From: an uncultured Planococcus sp.
Lineage (GTDB): Bacteria; Bacillota; Bacilli; Bacillales_A; Planococcaceae
DNA length: 64,000 nt
Direction: 5' to 3'
Assembly: GCA_947493585.1 (NCBI GenBank)
Contig: CANLRI010000005.1
Location: 109,471-173,470, forward strand
Of this stretch, positions 9,094 to 18,149 are shown in pieces. The position numbers were made by a program, and so were the translations under genes. The stretch's first letter is position 1; the number at the start of each line of letters is the position of its first letter. A model generated the notes under the pieces. It searched no databases and had not been told where the DNA came from. It was given only the letters and a program-made list of their open reading frames with translations.

Positions 9094-9103
9094 ACAGAAA
9101 ATC

Positions 9104-10096
9104 TTAATAAATCAACTTGAGGAAATCTTCTGTTGTGATGCCGCCGAGCAATTTTGGGATGTCGATTCCTTCAATTGCTTCAGCAAGCGCTGCGCGTTCG
9201 TATTTTACGCCAGTGATTGCCTGTTCGATTTCCGATACATCGCCGACACCGAAGAAATCGCCGTAAATATGCGCTTCCTGCACAATGCCTTTTTCCACTT
9301 GCAGGCGAACATCAATGCCGCCGACCGGGAAGCGATGGGATTGCTTGATATTGAATTTCGGTGATTTGCCGTAGTTCCAATCCCAATTTGCATAGCGTTC
9401 TTTCGACAATTCATGGATATTGTTCCAGTCTTCATCGGTAAGTTCCCAGAAACGGACATTTTCTTCACCGGCAAAAATCGAATGCAGCACGGCTTCACGG
9501 AATTGTTCCACTGACATTTCCTGGTCGAGGAATTCTGAAATATTCGCTACACGGCTACGGATCGATTTGATGCCTTTCGATTCGATTTTTTCTTTATTGA
9601 CCTTCAAAGCTGACACGACTTCGTCCATTTTCGTATCGAACAACAGCGTGCCATGGCTGAACATACGTCCTCTTGTCGCGAACTGGGCATTGCCGGAAAT
9701 CTTGCGGCCTTCAGCGAGCAAGTCGTTGCGCCCTGAAAGCTCAGCATTGACGCCCATGTCCTGCAAGGCTTTGACGACCGGTTCCGTGAACTTGCGGAAA
9801 TCACGGAAACTATTGCCGTCGTCTTTCGTGATGAAACTGAAGTTCAAATTGCCGTGGTCATGATACACGGCTCCTCCGCCTGAAAGCCGGCGCACGACGT
9901 GAATGCCATTCGAATCGACATAATCGGTATTGATCTCTTCTGCCGTGTTCTGGTTTTTTCCGATGATGATGGATGGTTCGTTGATATAGAACAGCAGGAA
10001 TGGATTCTGGTCGACATCCATCGTTTTCAATAAATACTCCTCGATGGCCAGGTTGATGCGCGGATCTGTGATGCCTTTATTATCTACGAAATACAT
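9104..10096 (-). CDS. lplJ: Lipoate--protein ligase
   Basis: This 330-residue enzyme activates free lipoate as lipoyl-AMP and attaches it to the lipoyl domains of 2-oxoacid dehydrogenases and GcvH. The catalytic domain shows RRLSGGGAVYHDHGNLNF near residue 70 and the lysine motif GRKISGNAQ near residue 130, followed by the C-terminal LplA accessory domain from about residue 250. Length and motifs match B. subtilis LplJ (331 residues). ATG is preceded by AAGGAG at 7 bases. It is monocistronic. Confidence 0.94.
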   Translation of the reverse strand: MYFVDNKGITDPRINLAIEEYLLKTMDVDQNPFLLFYINEPSIIIGKNQNTAEEINTDYVDSNGIHVVRRLSGGGAVYHDHGNLNFSFITKDDGNSFRDFRKFTEPVVKALQDMGVNAELSGRNDLLAEGRKISGNAQFATRGRMFSHGTLLFDTKMDEVVSALKVNKEKIESKGIKSIRSRVANISEFLDQEMSVEQFREAVLHSIFAGEENVRFWELTDEDWNNIHELSKERYANWDWNYGKSPKFNIKQSHRFPVGGIDVRLQVEKGIVQEAHIYGDFFGVGDVSEIEQAITGVKYERAALAEAIEGIDIPKLLGGITTEDFLKLIY

Positions 10097-10167
10097 GATC
10101 TCTCTCCTTTTTTACTATTGACTGTCTTTATTTTAACGGAAATTTTCAAAATAATCACGGTTGAGGG

Positions 10168-10196
10168 TTGACGGATCGAAACTGTTATAATACACT
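10168..10196 (+). promoter_or_regulatory. Candidate promoter of the YhfH-like gene
   Basis: TTGACG (10168-10173) lies 17 bases before TACACT (10191-10196), and a perfect TATAAT at 10186-10191 overlaps it. Either hexamer could serve as the -10 box. It lies 45 bases before the small gene. Confidence 0.5.
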
Positions 10197-10240
10197 GTGT
10201 TTATCACTTACAGTACTATAACAAAAAGGAGCTGGTAGAA

Positions 10241-10366
10241 ATGATTGAGAACGTAGTCGAATTCTTCAAGAACTTGCCCCCGAAACAGTGTGCCACTTGC
10301 GGAGAGAAAATCGAAGAGCAGCACGAGTGCTACGGCAATCACTGCCAGACCTGCAACGAAATCTAA
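10241..10366 (+). CDS. YhfH-like small zinc-ribbon protein
   Basis: This 41-residue protein is below usual gene-calling cut-offs. It is supported by AAGGAG 9 bases upstream, a promoter-like TATAAT and a strong terminator directly after the stop. Two cysteine pairs (CATC at residues 17-20 and CQTC near the C-terminus) with histidines between them suggest a single zinc or metal site. The N-terminal segment MIENVVEFFKNLPPKQC resembles the YhfH family of small Bacillales proteins, and B. subtilis yhfH also lies near lplJ. Its function is unknown. Confidence 0.75.
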   Translation: MIENVVEFFKNLPPKQCATCGEKIEEQHECYGNHCQTCNEI

Positions 10367-10372
10367 ACAGAC

Positions 10373-10408
10373 AAAACGGCCGGAGAAATTCTCCGGCCGT
10401 TTTTTTTG
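10373..10408. terminator. Bidirectional terminator
   Basis: AAAACGGCCGGAGAA/TTCTCCGGCCGTTTT stem with a single-base centre and T-run lies between the convergent small gene and the lipoprotein gene. Confidence 0.9.
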
Positions 10409-10451
10409 TGCGTTTCATCTCAACTGTTGTGCAACACAGCAGCGGTAACAA

Positions 10452-10904
10452 TCAATGCCCCATCTTTTCCATGGCATCCGAGTCATCACTATCGTCGGGC
10501 ACGATTGATTCAGGATTTGGGTCGCCTGCTGTCAATTCCATTTTCGGCATGACATGCATGCGGCGGGCCGTCGTATGGGCTTGGACATAGTACAGTCCTT
10601 CTTCTTCTACAGTCCAGCTCTGTTCGTACACTCCGTCTTGTGTATGGCTTGCTTCCAGCATCTCGCTATTCTCACGATCTCCCGATTGCCATACTTCAAA
10701 GACCACTTCGTCTGCATCTTCTACCGCTTCTGTGCCTTGTGTCACCGTAGCCGATAGCAGTACTTCTTCGCCCGGGTCTGCGGTTTCTTCAGTATTGAAC
10801 TCGACTTCCACTTCTTGCGGCATCTCGCCAGCACCAGCTGATGAATCTTCTTCGCCGCACGCTGCCAACAACAGCACCAGCATAAGCGCAATCCATTTTT
10901 TCAT
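10452..10904 (-). CDS. YtkA/FixH-like lipoprotein
   Basis: This 150-residue secreted lipoprotein has a basic start, a hydrophobic stretch and a lipobox LAAC with Cys16. It is followed by a very acidic mature part containing one immunoglobulin-like YtkA domain (VEFNTEE to TTARRMHV), similar to FixH/YtkA and to copper-related membrane-anchored domains. The conserved histidine and methionine ending (HVMPKMEL) is reminiscent of metal-binding YtkA proteins. GAGGAGG precedes the ATG. It occupies the place that hemY holds in B. subtilis, but a terminator separates it from hemH. The specific role is unknown; a link to metal or heme-copper oxidase assembly is only suggested by the family. Confidence 0.75.
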   Translation of the reverse strand: MKKWIALMLVLLLAACGEEDSSAGAGEMPQEVEVEFNTEETADPGEEVLLSATVTQGTEAVEDADEVVFEVWQSGDRENSEMLEASHTQDGVYEQSWTVEEEGLYYVQAHTTARRMHVMPKMELTAGDPNPESIVPDDSDDSDAMEKMGH

Positions 10905-10965
10905 GTAATTTCCTCCTCACAATGGGCACATATTTTCCACACTGCCCTCTTTTTTTTTATTCATA

Positions 10966-11003
10966 GAGAAAACGCCGCCACAGATGACTGCTGAGCGGCG
11001 TTT
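10966..11003 (-). terminator. Terminator of the hemEH operon
   Basis: AAACGCCGC/GCGGCGTTT stem with a 16-base loop and a T-rich tail on the minus strand, 50 bases after hemH. Confidence 0.75.
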
Positions 11004-11053
11004 CAGTAACGGTTTATTGGGTAAAATCTAGCATCCTAAACGATTGGCCAGGA

Positions 11054-11983
11054 TCAGTTTTCGTTTAATTTATTCAAGACGACATTGGCCATTCCATCGA
11101 TAAACAACGGATCTACGTTTGGCATTTCGGGACGGCGGTATGTTGCGCCGATTTCATCGCAGACGATTTTGCATTCGTAATCGTTGTCGTACAATACTTC
11201 CAAATGGTCTGTGATAAAGCCCACTGGCGTGTAAACGAAAGAAGTATAGCCTTTTTCTTCATGCAAATCACGCGTCAAATCCTGGACATCCGGTCCGATC
11301 CACGGTTCCGGCGTCTGCCCAGCACTTTGCCAACCGATTTCGTAGTTTTCGACACCTGCCGCTTGAGCAATCAAGTCAGCCGTTTCTTTCAATTGATCCG
11401 GGTACGGGTCGCCGTTTGCGATGATCTTCTCCGGCAAGGAATGCGCAGAGACGATCAGGCAAGATTTCGCGCGTTCTTCTTCCGACATTTCAGCAAACGC
11501 CGCGCTCACTTTCTCGGACCAGAACTGGATGAATTTCGGCTCTGTGTACCAGCTTTCTACAGAAGTGAGTTTGATGCCAAGTTTGTCAGCCGTTTCTTTC
11601 GCGCGGCCGTTGTAGGACTTAACAGAGAATGTTGAGAAATGCGGCGCGAGAACGATTGAAATTGCTTCTTCAATGCCGTCTTTTTTCATTTCTTCTACGC
11701 CGTCTTCCACGAATGGCTCGATGTGCTTCAAACCGAGGTACATTTTAAATTCGATCTCGTCCTGCAGTTCGTTCAGGCGTTTGCACAAGCCGTTTGCCTG
11801 GTCTTCGGTGATTCTAGCTAGCGGTGAAATGCCGCCGATTGCCTTGTAGCGATCTTTCAAGTCTTGCAACGCTTCTTCACTCGGCTTGCGGCCGCGGCGA
11901 ATATGCGTGTAATAGCGCTCGATATCATCTTCAGAATAAGGCGTGCCATACGCCATCACCAATAATCCCATTGTCTTTTTCAT
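11054..11983 (-). CDS. hemH: Coproporphyrin III ferrochelatase
   Basis: This 309-residue soluble chelatase inserts Fe2+ into coproporphyrin III in the Gram-positive heme pathway. Conserved sites are [10 protein letters not shown] at the start, the metal-binding His in VSAHSLPEK and Glu in [11 protein letters not shown]. Length and sequence are close to B. subtilis HemH (310). The start MKKTMGLL is chosen because GAGGTG lies 6 bases upstream; a GTG three codons earlier falls inside that site. It follows hemE by 24 bases in the same operon. hemY, which follows in B. subtilis, is absent here. Confidence 0.94.
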   Translation of the reverse strand: MKKTMGLLVMAYGTPYSEDDIERYYTHIRRGRKPSEEALQDLKDRYKAIGGISPLARITEDQANGLCKRLNELQDEIEFKMYLGLKHIEPFVEDGVEEMKKDGIEEAISIVLAPHFSTFSVKSYNGRAKETADKLGIKLTSVESWYTEPKFIQFWSEKVSAAFAEMSEEERAKSCLIVSAHSLPEKIIANGDPYPDQLKETADLIAQAAGVENYEIGWQSAGQTPEPWIGPDVQDLTRDLHEEKGYTSFVYTPVGFITDHLEVLYDNDYECKIVCDEIGATYRRPEMPNVDPLFIDGMANVVLNKLNEN

Positions 11984-12007
11984 CACAATCACCTCGTCAA
12001 AAGTTTG

Positions 12008-13051
12008 TTAGTTCTGTTTTTTGTATGCTGCACTGTATTCATGGACAAATGCCGTCAGACGCTTCAGCGTATCCGGCTGCACTTCAGGGAAGACCCCGTG
12101 CCCAAGGTTGAAGATATAGCCATCATTTTGCATGCCCATATCCAAAATTCGTTTGGTGCGTTCTTCAATGACAGACCAATCCGCCAGTAAATAAGACGGG
12201 TCGAAATTGCCCATCAAGGCTTTTGTCAATCCACGGTCACGCGCTTCTGCGATCGGCAAACGCCAATCCAAGCCAACGACATCGACCGGCAGTTCATGCC
12301 ATTCATTTGCTAAATGGCTTGCCCCGACGCCAAAAATTGTCATCGGCACGCCTTCTTCTCCGATTTCCTTGAAGATGCGGTCCATGACCGGTTTGATGAA
12401 GATGCGGTAATCTTCCACATTCAACGCGCCGACCCATGAGTCAAAAATCTGGATCGCTTTTGCACCGGCATGGATCTGTGCTTTGACGTAAGGAATGATC
12501 GTATCTGCCAGTTTGTCCATAAGCGCGAACCACATTTCCGGTTCTGATACCATCATCGCTTTCGTTTTGTTATAGCTCTTCGAAGGGCCGCCTTCGATCA
12601 TATAGCTCGCGAGCGTAAATGGCGCACCGGAAAATCCGATAAGCGGCACATTCAATTGCTCTTCAGTCAAAATCTTGATTGTCTTCAGCACATAATCAAC
12701 ATCCTGCTCAGGATTGATTTCCCCGAGACGGTCGATGTCCGCTTTCGTGCGGATCGGATTGCTGATGACTGGCCCAATGCCTGCCTTGATCTTGACGTCC
12801 ACCCCGATGGCTGGAAGCGGTGTCACGATATCTTTGTAAAGAATCGCTGCATCGACATCGTATTGGTCGACAGGCAGCTTCGTGACATAAGCGCAAAGTT
12901 CAGGCTGGTGCGTGATTTCTTCCAATGAATATTTTTCTTTGATCTTGCGGTATTCCGGCTGTGAACGCCCAGCCTGGCGCATATACCATACCGGCACATG
13001 GTCGGTCTTCTCCCCGCGCGCTGCGCGCAGGTACGTATCGTTAAAAGTCAT
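12008..13051 (-). CDS. hemE: Uroporphyrinogen decarboxylase
   Basis: This 347-residue TIM-barrel enzyme converts uroporphyrinogen III to coproporphyrinogen III in heme synthesis. The family signature [15 protein letters not shown] is at residues 21-35 and the substrate loop [13 protein letters not shown] near residue 140. The start is ATG with AAGGGA upstream. It is the first gene of the hemE-hemH operon and diverges from hmoB. Confidence 0.94.
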   Translation of the reverse strand: MTFNDTYLRAARGEKTDHVPVWYMRQAGRSQPEYRKIKEKYSLEEITHQPELCAYVTKLPVDQYDVDAAILYKDIVTPLPAIGVDVKIKAGIGPVISNPIRTKADIDRLGEINPEQDVDYVLKTIKILTEEQLNVPLIGFSGAPFTLASYMIEGGPSKSYNKTKAMMVSEPEMWFALMDKLADTIIPYVKAQIHAGAKAIQIFDSWVGALNVEDYRIFIKPVMDRIFKEIGEEGVPMTIFGVGASHLANEWHELPVDVVGLDWRLPIAEARDRGLTKALMGNFDPSYLLADWSVIEERTKRILDMGMQNDGYIFNLGHGVFPEVQPDTLKRLTAFVHEYSAAYKKQN

Positions 13052-13102
13052 GAATTAGTCATCCCTTCAGTCTTTGCGGCTATAGTGTATCCTTCATTAT
13101 CC

Positions 13103-13117
13103 GTCTATACTATAGAC
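13103..13117. promoter_or_regulatory. 15-base palindrome upstream of hemE
   Basis: GTCTATA-C-TATAGAC is a perfect 7-1-7 inverted repeat about 52 bases before hemE, within the likely promoter zone. The 7-1-7 geometry is typical of Fur/PerR-family operators, but the sequence is not a match to the known Fur or PerR boxes. No regulator can be assigned. Confidence 0.4.
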
Positions 13118-13271
13118 TCTCCGCCCCTTATTGTATAGAATCCGGCGGCAATTGTCATAAATTAGACCCGATTGCCTTCACTGATTTGACACCTTCTGTT
13201 TCAAGCAACGGAATTTAGGGAAAAGTGGGGTAGCAATTCAAAATGGATTCTGATGATTAGGAGGCTTTTTA

Positions 13272-13808
13272 ATGAATGTTTATATGACAACAGGAACTTA
13301 TGAATTCATGAAAAAAATGCGTGAAAAGCATGCTGATGAAACAATGGTGTTGATGCAAGGCGAAAACACGACTTTGCTATTGCACGAAACTGATGGAAAA
13401 TCGCTTTTCCAAACCCCCCGCCGCTATGAAGTGGTCGATGGCACCGGCGAGTTCCGTGAAAAAGGATTTTTCGTTATGAATAACATCCCAGTTGCCGATG
13501 AAGGGCGCCCAGTTTTTGAGCACCGCTTTAAGAACCGCGCCGGCGCAATCGAAAACGAACCTGGATATGTCGCTTTTCGCGTCTTGCGGCCGCTCGACTC
13601 CGACACCTACGTCGTATTGACCGAATGGGAATCACCGGCATTCTATGAAAAATGGAAAGAATCGCAAGCTTTCGCTAAAGCACATGCAGAAAAACCGCAG
13701 CAAGAAGTTGAAAAACCGCAGCAAGAAGTTGAAAAACCGCGTGCCAATATCTTCTCCGGTTCTTCTTATGTCACTATGTATAAAGCAAAACCCGAAGAAG
13801 ACGAGTAA
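13272..13808 (+). CDS. hmoB: Heme-degrading monooxygenase-type protein (HmoB/YhgC-like, TRAP family)
   Basis: This 178-residue protein has an N-terminal region found in the 'target of RNAIII-activating protein' family and a C-terminal ABM ferredoxin-like domain (from about residue 65). The ABM domain contains RVLRPLDSDTYVVLTEWES and YEKWKESQAF, typical of HmoB/IsdG-like heme oxygenases. Its place next to hemE-hemH matches B. subtilis hmoB (yhgC) and suggests heme turnover to balance synthesis. AGGAGG lies 7 bases before the ATG. A seven-residue sequence EKPQQEV is repeated in tandem near the C-terminus within a loop. Degradation activity is inferred from family membership. Confidence 0.82.
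   Translation: MNVYMTTGTYEFMKKMREKHADETMVLMQGENTTLLLHETDGKSLFQTPRRYEVVDGTGEFREKGFFVMNNIPVADEGRPVFEHRFKNRAGAIENEPGYVAFRVLRPLDSDTYVVLTEWESPAFYEKWKESQAFAKAHAEKPQQEVEKPQQEVEKPRANIFSGSSYVTMYKAKPEEDE
13689..13740 (+). repeat. In-frame tandem repeat inside hmoB
   Basis: Two exact 21-base copies (13689-13709, 13710-13730) plus 10 bases of a third encode EKPQQEV-EKPQQEV-EKP. Being 21 bases long, copy changes keep the frame. It lies in a probable surface loop. Confidence 0.9.
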
Positions 13809-13811
13809 TCA

Positions 13812-13838
13812 ACGGCCGGCTAGCCCGGCTGTTTTTTA
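13812..13838 (+). terminator. Terminator of hmoB
   Basis: ACGGCCGG/CCGGCTGT stem with one G-T pair and a run of T, directly after the hmoB stop. A TATAAT at 13841-13846 follows and may start the next transcript. Confidence 0.75.
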
Positions 13839-13875
13839 TGTATAATAGAAGAAACCTGTTTAGGAGGAACATCCA

Positions 13876-14874
13876 TTGGTATTCATTTATTTTTTGCTGG
13901 CTGCAGCAGTCACCGTGTTTGCTGCCATTAAACTATCCCAGTATGCTGATGTCATCAGTGAAAAATCAGCGATGGGCGGCATGATGGTAGGTACACTTTT
14001 ACTTGCCGGCGCCACATCGCTCCCCGAGATCTCCACAAGTTTTTCTGCTGCCGCAATCGGCAATGCCGATATCGCAGTCGGCAATATGATTGGCTCGAAT
14101 TTGTTTAATTTATTTATTTTGGCAGGATTCGACTTGCTACTGAACCGACGCCGCATGCTCGAGCGTGCATCCAAAGACCATACTTACTCTTCTCTGCTCG
14201 GCATCTTTTTGACCGTGCTATTGCTCTTGGCATTATGGCTGCGCACCGATGTTACGGTCCTTGGGATCGGCCTCGATTCGTTGGCGATCGGCCTCACCTA
14301 TGTGATCGGTATGGTGATCATCAATAAATTGCCGAACTTGGATACCATCGATATGGATGATGAGCCAGTCGATGCCAAGGCACCGAAAAATCCAAGCGCC
14401 CATCTATCACCAAAACACGCGGGCATTCGCTTCGCCATTGTGGCCCTGGTCATCATGGCAGCAGGAACTGCCCTGTCCATCACGGGTGATGAAATTGCGG
14501 TCGTGACAGGAATCGGTTCCAGCTTTGTCGGCAGTTTCCTGGTGGCCGCGGCCACTTCCTTGCCGGAAGCAATTTCTGTTTTCGTCGCGCTCCGCCTGTC
14601 GAATGTCAATATGGCAGTCGGTGCTGTCCTCGGAAGCAATATCTTCAACATGGTCATCTTGGCATTGTCAGACCCTATTTACGTAGAGGGGTCGATTCTT
14701 GCTGAAGTATCAGGTGCCAACTTTATCATTGCCACTGCCGTGCTCATCATGAGCGTATTGATCATGTTCTCACTCTACAGACCAAAGACTGCTTCCACCT
14801 GGGCGTATAGCCTGCCGTCCATTTTGGTTATCATTATTTATTTCGTCGCTTCTTATCTCAATTTCACTTACTGA
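13876..14874 (+). CDS. Sodium/calcium exchanger family protein (CaCA)
   Basis: This 332-residue membrane protein has about ten helices in two homologous halves. The alpha-repeat motifs are clear: GATSLPEISTS with GNMIGSNLFN in the first half and AATSLPEAISV with GAVLGSNIFNM in the second, both with the ion-binding Glu. A hydrophilic loop near residues 155-175 separates the halves. It should exchange Ca2+ or a related cation for Na+ or H+ at the cytoplasmic membrane. TTG is taken as the start because AGGAGG lies 8 bases before it and no better codon exists. It is monocistronic. Confidence 0.9.
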   Translation: MVFIYFLLAAAVTVFAAIKLSQYADVISEKSAMGGMMVGTLLLAGATSLPEISTSFSAAAIGNADIAVGNMIGSNLFNLFILAGFDLLLNRRRMLERASKDHTYSSLLGIFLTVLLLLALWLRTDVTVLGIGLDSLAIGLTYVIGMVIINKLPNLDTIDMDDEPVDAKAPKNPSAHLSPKHAGIRFAIVALVIMAAGTALSITGDEIAVVTGIGSSFVGSFLVAAATSLPEAISVFVALRLSNVNMAVGAVLGSNIFNMVILALSDPIYVEGSILAEVSGANFIIATAVLIMSVLIMFSLYRPKTASTWAYSLPSILVIIIYFVASYLNFTY

Positions 14875-14903
14875 CAGGACGGGGCTTCCCCGTTCTGTTT
14901 TTT
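14874..14903 (+). terminator. Terminator of the CaCA gene
   Basis: Stem ACAGGACGGGG/CCCCGTTCTGT with loop CTT and a T-run, at the stop codon. Confidence 0.8.
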
Positions 14904-14952
14904 GCTATGTTAAACTAGAGAAAATGCAGAAAATTAGGAAGGATATGATCCA

Positions 14953-16119
14953 ATGATTGAGAAGATATTTGCTGAGCTTGATAACGCCTACCCAGAGATG
15001 GTGGACATCCGCCGCCACTTGCACATGAACCCGGAGCCATCATTCCACGAAACCAAAACTGCTAAATACATCCGTGACTTCTACGAAGAACTCGGTGTCG
15101 ATATCCGCCATAGCGTTGGAGGCAATGGTGTCATCGCGACGATCCGCGGCGGGAAACCTGGTAAGACAGTCGCCTTGCGCGCCGATTTTGACGCCCTGCC
15201 GATCCAGGACCAGAAAGAAACCAGCTATAAATCCACAGTTCCAAACGTCGTCCATGCGTGCGGCCATGACGGCCATACGGCGACCTTGCTCGTTCTCGGT
15301 AAAATCCTTTTCAGCCTGCGCGATGAACTGCCTGGTACGTATGTACTCATTCATCAGCACGCAGAAGAGCTTGCCCCAGGCGGTGCGAAGCCGATGATCG
15401 AAGACGGGGCGCTTGATGGAGTCGATGTCATCTTCGGCACCCATCTTTGGTCAACGACGCCGTTTGGACGAATTGATTACCGGACTGGCCCCATCATGGC
15501 GGCGGCAGACCGCTTTGAAATCACTGTACAAGGCCGCGGCGGCCACGGTGCGATGCCCCACGAAACCGTTGATGCCGTCGTGACAGGCGCACAGCTCGTG
15601 ACCAGCCTGCAACAGCTTGTCGCACGCCGTGTGGACCCGCTCGAATCCGCTGTTTTGACGATCGCATCATTCATTGCAGAGAACCCATTCAATATCATTG
15701 CCGACCAATCAAAATTGAACGGAACAGTCAGATCCTTCACCGAAGAAACTCGCACCCTCATGGAGCAGGAAATGGAGCGCGTCACTAAAGGTACAGCCAT
15801 CGCGACTAATAGCGACATCGACTTTAAATTCCATCGGGGCTATCCACCGGTTGTCACTCACGAAAAGGAAACCGAATTCCTGAGAGACCTCGCTGAAGAT
15901 GTGCCAGGTGTAACTGAAGTTTTCAATTGCCCGCCACAAATGGGCGGCGAGGATTTCGCCTATTACCTCGAGGAGATTCCGGGGACGTTCTTCTTCACAG
16001 GCGCGATGCCGGACGGTGAAGTCTATCCCCACCACCACCCGAAATTCGACTTTAAAGAAGAGGCGATGCTGATTGCCGCAAAAACACTTGGCAAAGCTGC
16101 TGTCACTTGCCACGAATAA
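14953..16119 (+). CDS. M20D family amidohydrolase (YhaA-like)
   Basis: This 388-residue di-metal hydrolase belongs to the N-acyl-amino-acid/IAA-amino-acid hydrolase group. The metal ligands are visible: Cys and His in HACGHDGHTATLL near residue 103, the Glu pair in HQHAEELAPGG, His in FGTHLWS and the C-terminal His cluster in YPHHHPKFDF. The dimerization domain lies about residues 180-295. It cleaves an amide between an acyl group and an amino acid or similar; the substrate is unknown. B. subtilis yhaA lies in the same neighbourhood beside ecs. GGAAGGA precedes the ATG. It converges on ecsB and shares its terminator. Confidence 0.9.
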   Translation: MIEKIFAELDNAYPEMVDIRRHLHMNPEPSFHETKTAKYIRDFYEELGVDIRHSVGGNGVIATIRGGKPGKTVALRADFDALPIQDQKETSYKSTVPNVVHACGHDGHTATLLVLGKILFSLRDELPGTYVLIHQHAEELAPGGAKPMIEDGALDGVDVIFGTHLWSTTPFGRIDYRTGPIMAAADRFEITVQGRGGHGAMPHETVDAVVTGAQLVTSLQQLVARRVDPLESAVLTIASFIAENPFNIIADQSKLNGTVRSFTEETRTLMEQEMERVTKGTAIATNSDIDFKFHRGYPPVVTHEKETEFLRDLAEDVPGVTEVFNCPPQMGGEDFAYYLEEIPGTFFFTGAMPDGEVYPHHHPKFDFKEEAMLIAAKTLGKAAVTCHE

Positions 16120-16129
16120 ACGACATAGC

Positions 16130-16170
16130 AAAAGGGCTGGAGAAATTTTCATTTTCTCCAGCCCTTTTTT
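16130..16170. terminator. Bidirectional terminator
   Basis: Near-perfect inverted repeat built on AAAAGGGCTGGAGAAA with T-run lies between the convergent amidohydrolase and ecsB. Confidence 0.9.
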
Positions 16171-16172
16171 TA

Positions 16173-17393
16173 TTATTTTCGTTTGTTCAGCTGTGCAGAT
16201 TTTCTTCTGGCGCCAACAAGCGTTACGACCGAAACGACGGCTATGACTGCCGCGATAAGTAGCGCTGTCACAAACTGGCCCAATGCCAGCAGCAGGATCA
16301 ATGCCGCTGCAGCCTGAATCAACTGGACCGCAAGCACCCAATTCCACACCGCTTTTTCGCGGCTATGCGTGCTAAGCGGAAACAATTGGTCCATGCGGAA
16401 ATGCTGGGACTGATTCAAGCCTTGCCACAATTGAATCGTCGAAGCGAACGCCAAGGCCCCAGCAAACAAAGCAATCGCGATTTGGAACGGGATGAGCCAA
16501 GCGCCGACCAGGATGATCAGCGTCAAACGCACCCATAGAAAGAACAATTCATCGGAACGAATGAACGTCCGGCTCACCAAATACAAATGGGCATTGGACG
16601 CTTTGCTCTTGATCAACCGGTAAACCGGGGTGAGCCATCTGCGTTCCCTCACCTTCCCTTTCAAATGCGGAACGTCGGTGAAATAATTGGCGAACTGGTA
16701 AAAGCGCAGCATGCGGTTTTCTTCCAATTCGATGAAATGGCCATAGGGGAATGCTTTTCCAACAGCGCGGCGCTCCAGCCATTTGCCGTAGAAAATCATC
16801 GCGAACAAAAACACTGCCGAAACAAGGATCCAGCCGTCGATATACGACCAGGCAAAGCCGGCAACAAGCAGAAACCGGATCGCGCGCTCGAGCCAGACTT
16901 TATGGCCATCGCTTGATTTTCGCCAGTGGAATTCGCTCCTGACATTCCACCACTTCACAAGCAGTAAAAGGATCGGAAAGCCTATCAAATAAGATGAAGG
17001 CAATCCATATAAGGCGTTGATAAGCGGTAAAGAGACGATAAAGACAACAACCGGTAAATACAGCTGCGACACATACGTCCAGCGCAGTGCCGGTTTCAAA
17101 TATTCATCAAGCCGGCTTTCAAGAGGCAGTAAATATACCCCGTCCGCCTGTTTTAAAAGCGTCACCGGAGGGCTGTAGGACAGTAGCGCACCAAAAAGCA
17201 CGGCCATCAAGAGCGCTGCCGGAAATTCCGGTGGCACATTTTGTACCCATTCGCTATAGGCATACCCGGCCGCCCCAATGGCGAAAAGCATGACGACCGC
17301 AATATGGCCGGTGACGATGAATTTTAAATAATTCTGGACTTCAGCGGTGTAGCGCCGGAGCCGCTTGTCCCATACTTCATGCAGGTTCTTCAT
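16173..17393 (-). CDS. ecsB: ABC transporter permease EcsB
   Basis: This 406-residue polytopic membrane protein (about 6-10 helices in several clusters) matches the EcsB family (B. subtilis 408 residues). Together with EcsA it forms a transporter needed in B. subtilis for secretion, competence and proper site-2 protease RasP activity. The start MKNLHEVWDKR is favoured because GAGG lies 9 bases upstream; an ATG three codons earlier abuts that site. It overlaps the 3' end of ecsA by 17 bases. ecsC, which follows in B. subtilis, is absent. Confidence 0.92.
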   Translation of the reverse strand: MKNLHEVWDKRLRRYTAEVQNYLKFIVTGHIAVVMLFAIGAAGYAYSEWVQNVPPEFPAALLMAVLFGALLSYSPPVTLLKQADGVYLLPLESRLDEYLKPALRWTYVSQLYLPVVVFIVSLPLINALYGLPSSYLIGFPILLLLVKWWNVRSEFHWRKSSDGHKVWLERAIRFLLVAGFAWSYIDGWILVSAVFLFAMIFYGKWLERRAVGKAFPYGHFIELEENRMLRFYQFANYFTDVPHLKGKVRERRWLTPVYRLIKSKASNAHLYLVSRTFIRSDELFFLWVRLTLIILVGAWLIPFQIAIALFAGALAFASTIQLWQGLNQSQHFRMDQLFPLSTHSREKAVWNWVLAVQLIQAAAALILLLALGQFVTALLIAAVIAVVSVVTLVGARRKSAQLNKRK

Positions 17394-18126
17394 TATCTTC
17401 ATCCTCGGTCATCGCAATATACAAATCATCGAGTGAAGCATCGGGCATGCCGAATGCCTGGCGCAACTCTGGCATCGTGCCCATTGCACGCACGCGCCCA
17501 TTGTGGAGCAGGATGATGCGGTCACAATAGCGTTCTGCGGTTGACAAGATATGGGTCGACATGAGCACTGATGCGCCGCTGCGCTTTTGCTGTTCCATCT
17601 GGTCAAGAAGCGATTTGATGCCGAGCGGGTCGAGCCCGACGAACGGTTCATCGATGATGTACAAATCCGGGTCGACGAGAAATGCACTCATGATCATCAC
17701 TTTCTGTCGCATCCCTTTTGAGAAATGAGACGGAAACCATTTCAGCCTCTTCTCCATGCGAAATTCCTTCAATAATTCGGCAGAACGCTGTTCGAATACA
17801 TTTTGCTCCAGGCCATAAGCCATCGCTGTCAGTTCAAGATGTTCGCGCAATGTCAATTCCTCGTACAGCACAGGCGTTTCTGGAATATAGGAGAAAGCGG
17901 AGCGATAAGCGTCGATATCTTCCTCAAATGTTCGCCCGTTGAGGCGGATCGTCCCGGATTTTGGCTGCATGATGCCGATGATATGCTTGATGGTTGTACT
18001 CTTGCCTGCACCGTTCAAGCCGATCAAGCCGACCAATTCACCTTTTTCTATAGAAAAACTTACGTCTTTTAACACGGGCTTTCTTGTATAGCCACCCGTT
18101 AAATTTTCTACTTCCAATATTGCCAC
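17377..18126 (-). CDS. ecsA: ABC transporter ATP-binding protein EcsA
   Basis: This 249-residue ABC ATPase has Walker A GLNGAGKSTT near residue 38, signature HFSKGMRQKV and Walker B LYIIDEPFVGLD. The sequence is strikingly close to B. subtilis EcsA, including YIPETPVLYEELTLREHLEL. The GTG start giving MAILEVENL is chosen because AGAGG lies 8 bases upstream; the GTG three codons earlier is next to that site. It is the first gene of the ecsA-ecsB operon and divergent from hit, as in B. subtilis. Confidence 0.94.
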   Translation of the reverse strand: MAILEVENLTGGYTRKPVLKDVSFSIEKGELVGLIGLNGAGKSTTIKHIIGIMQPKSGTIRLNGRTFEEDIDAYRSAFSYIPETPVLYEELTLREHLELTAMAYGLEQNVFEQRSAELLKEFRMEKRLKWFPSHFSKGMRQKVMIMSAFLVDPDLYIIDEPFVGLDPLGIKSLLDQMEQQKRSGASVLMSTHILSTAERYCDRIILLHNGRVRAMGTMPELRQAFGMPDASLDDLYIAMTEDEDNEEPA

Positions 18127-18149
18127 TTTCAACACCTCTTTCTTCGTTT

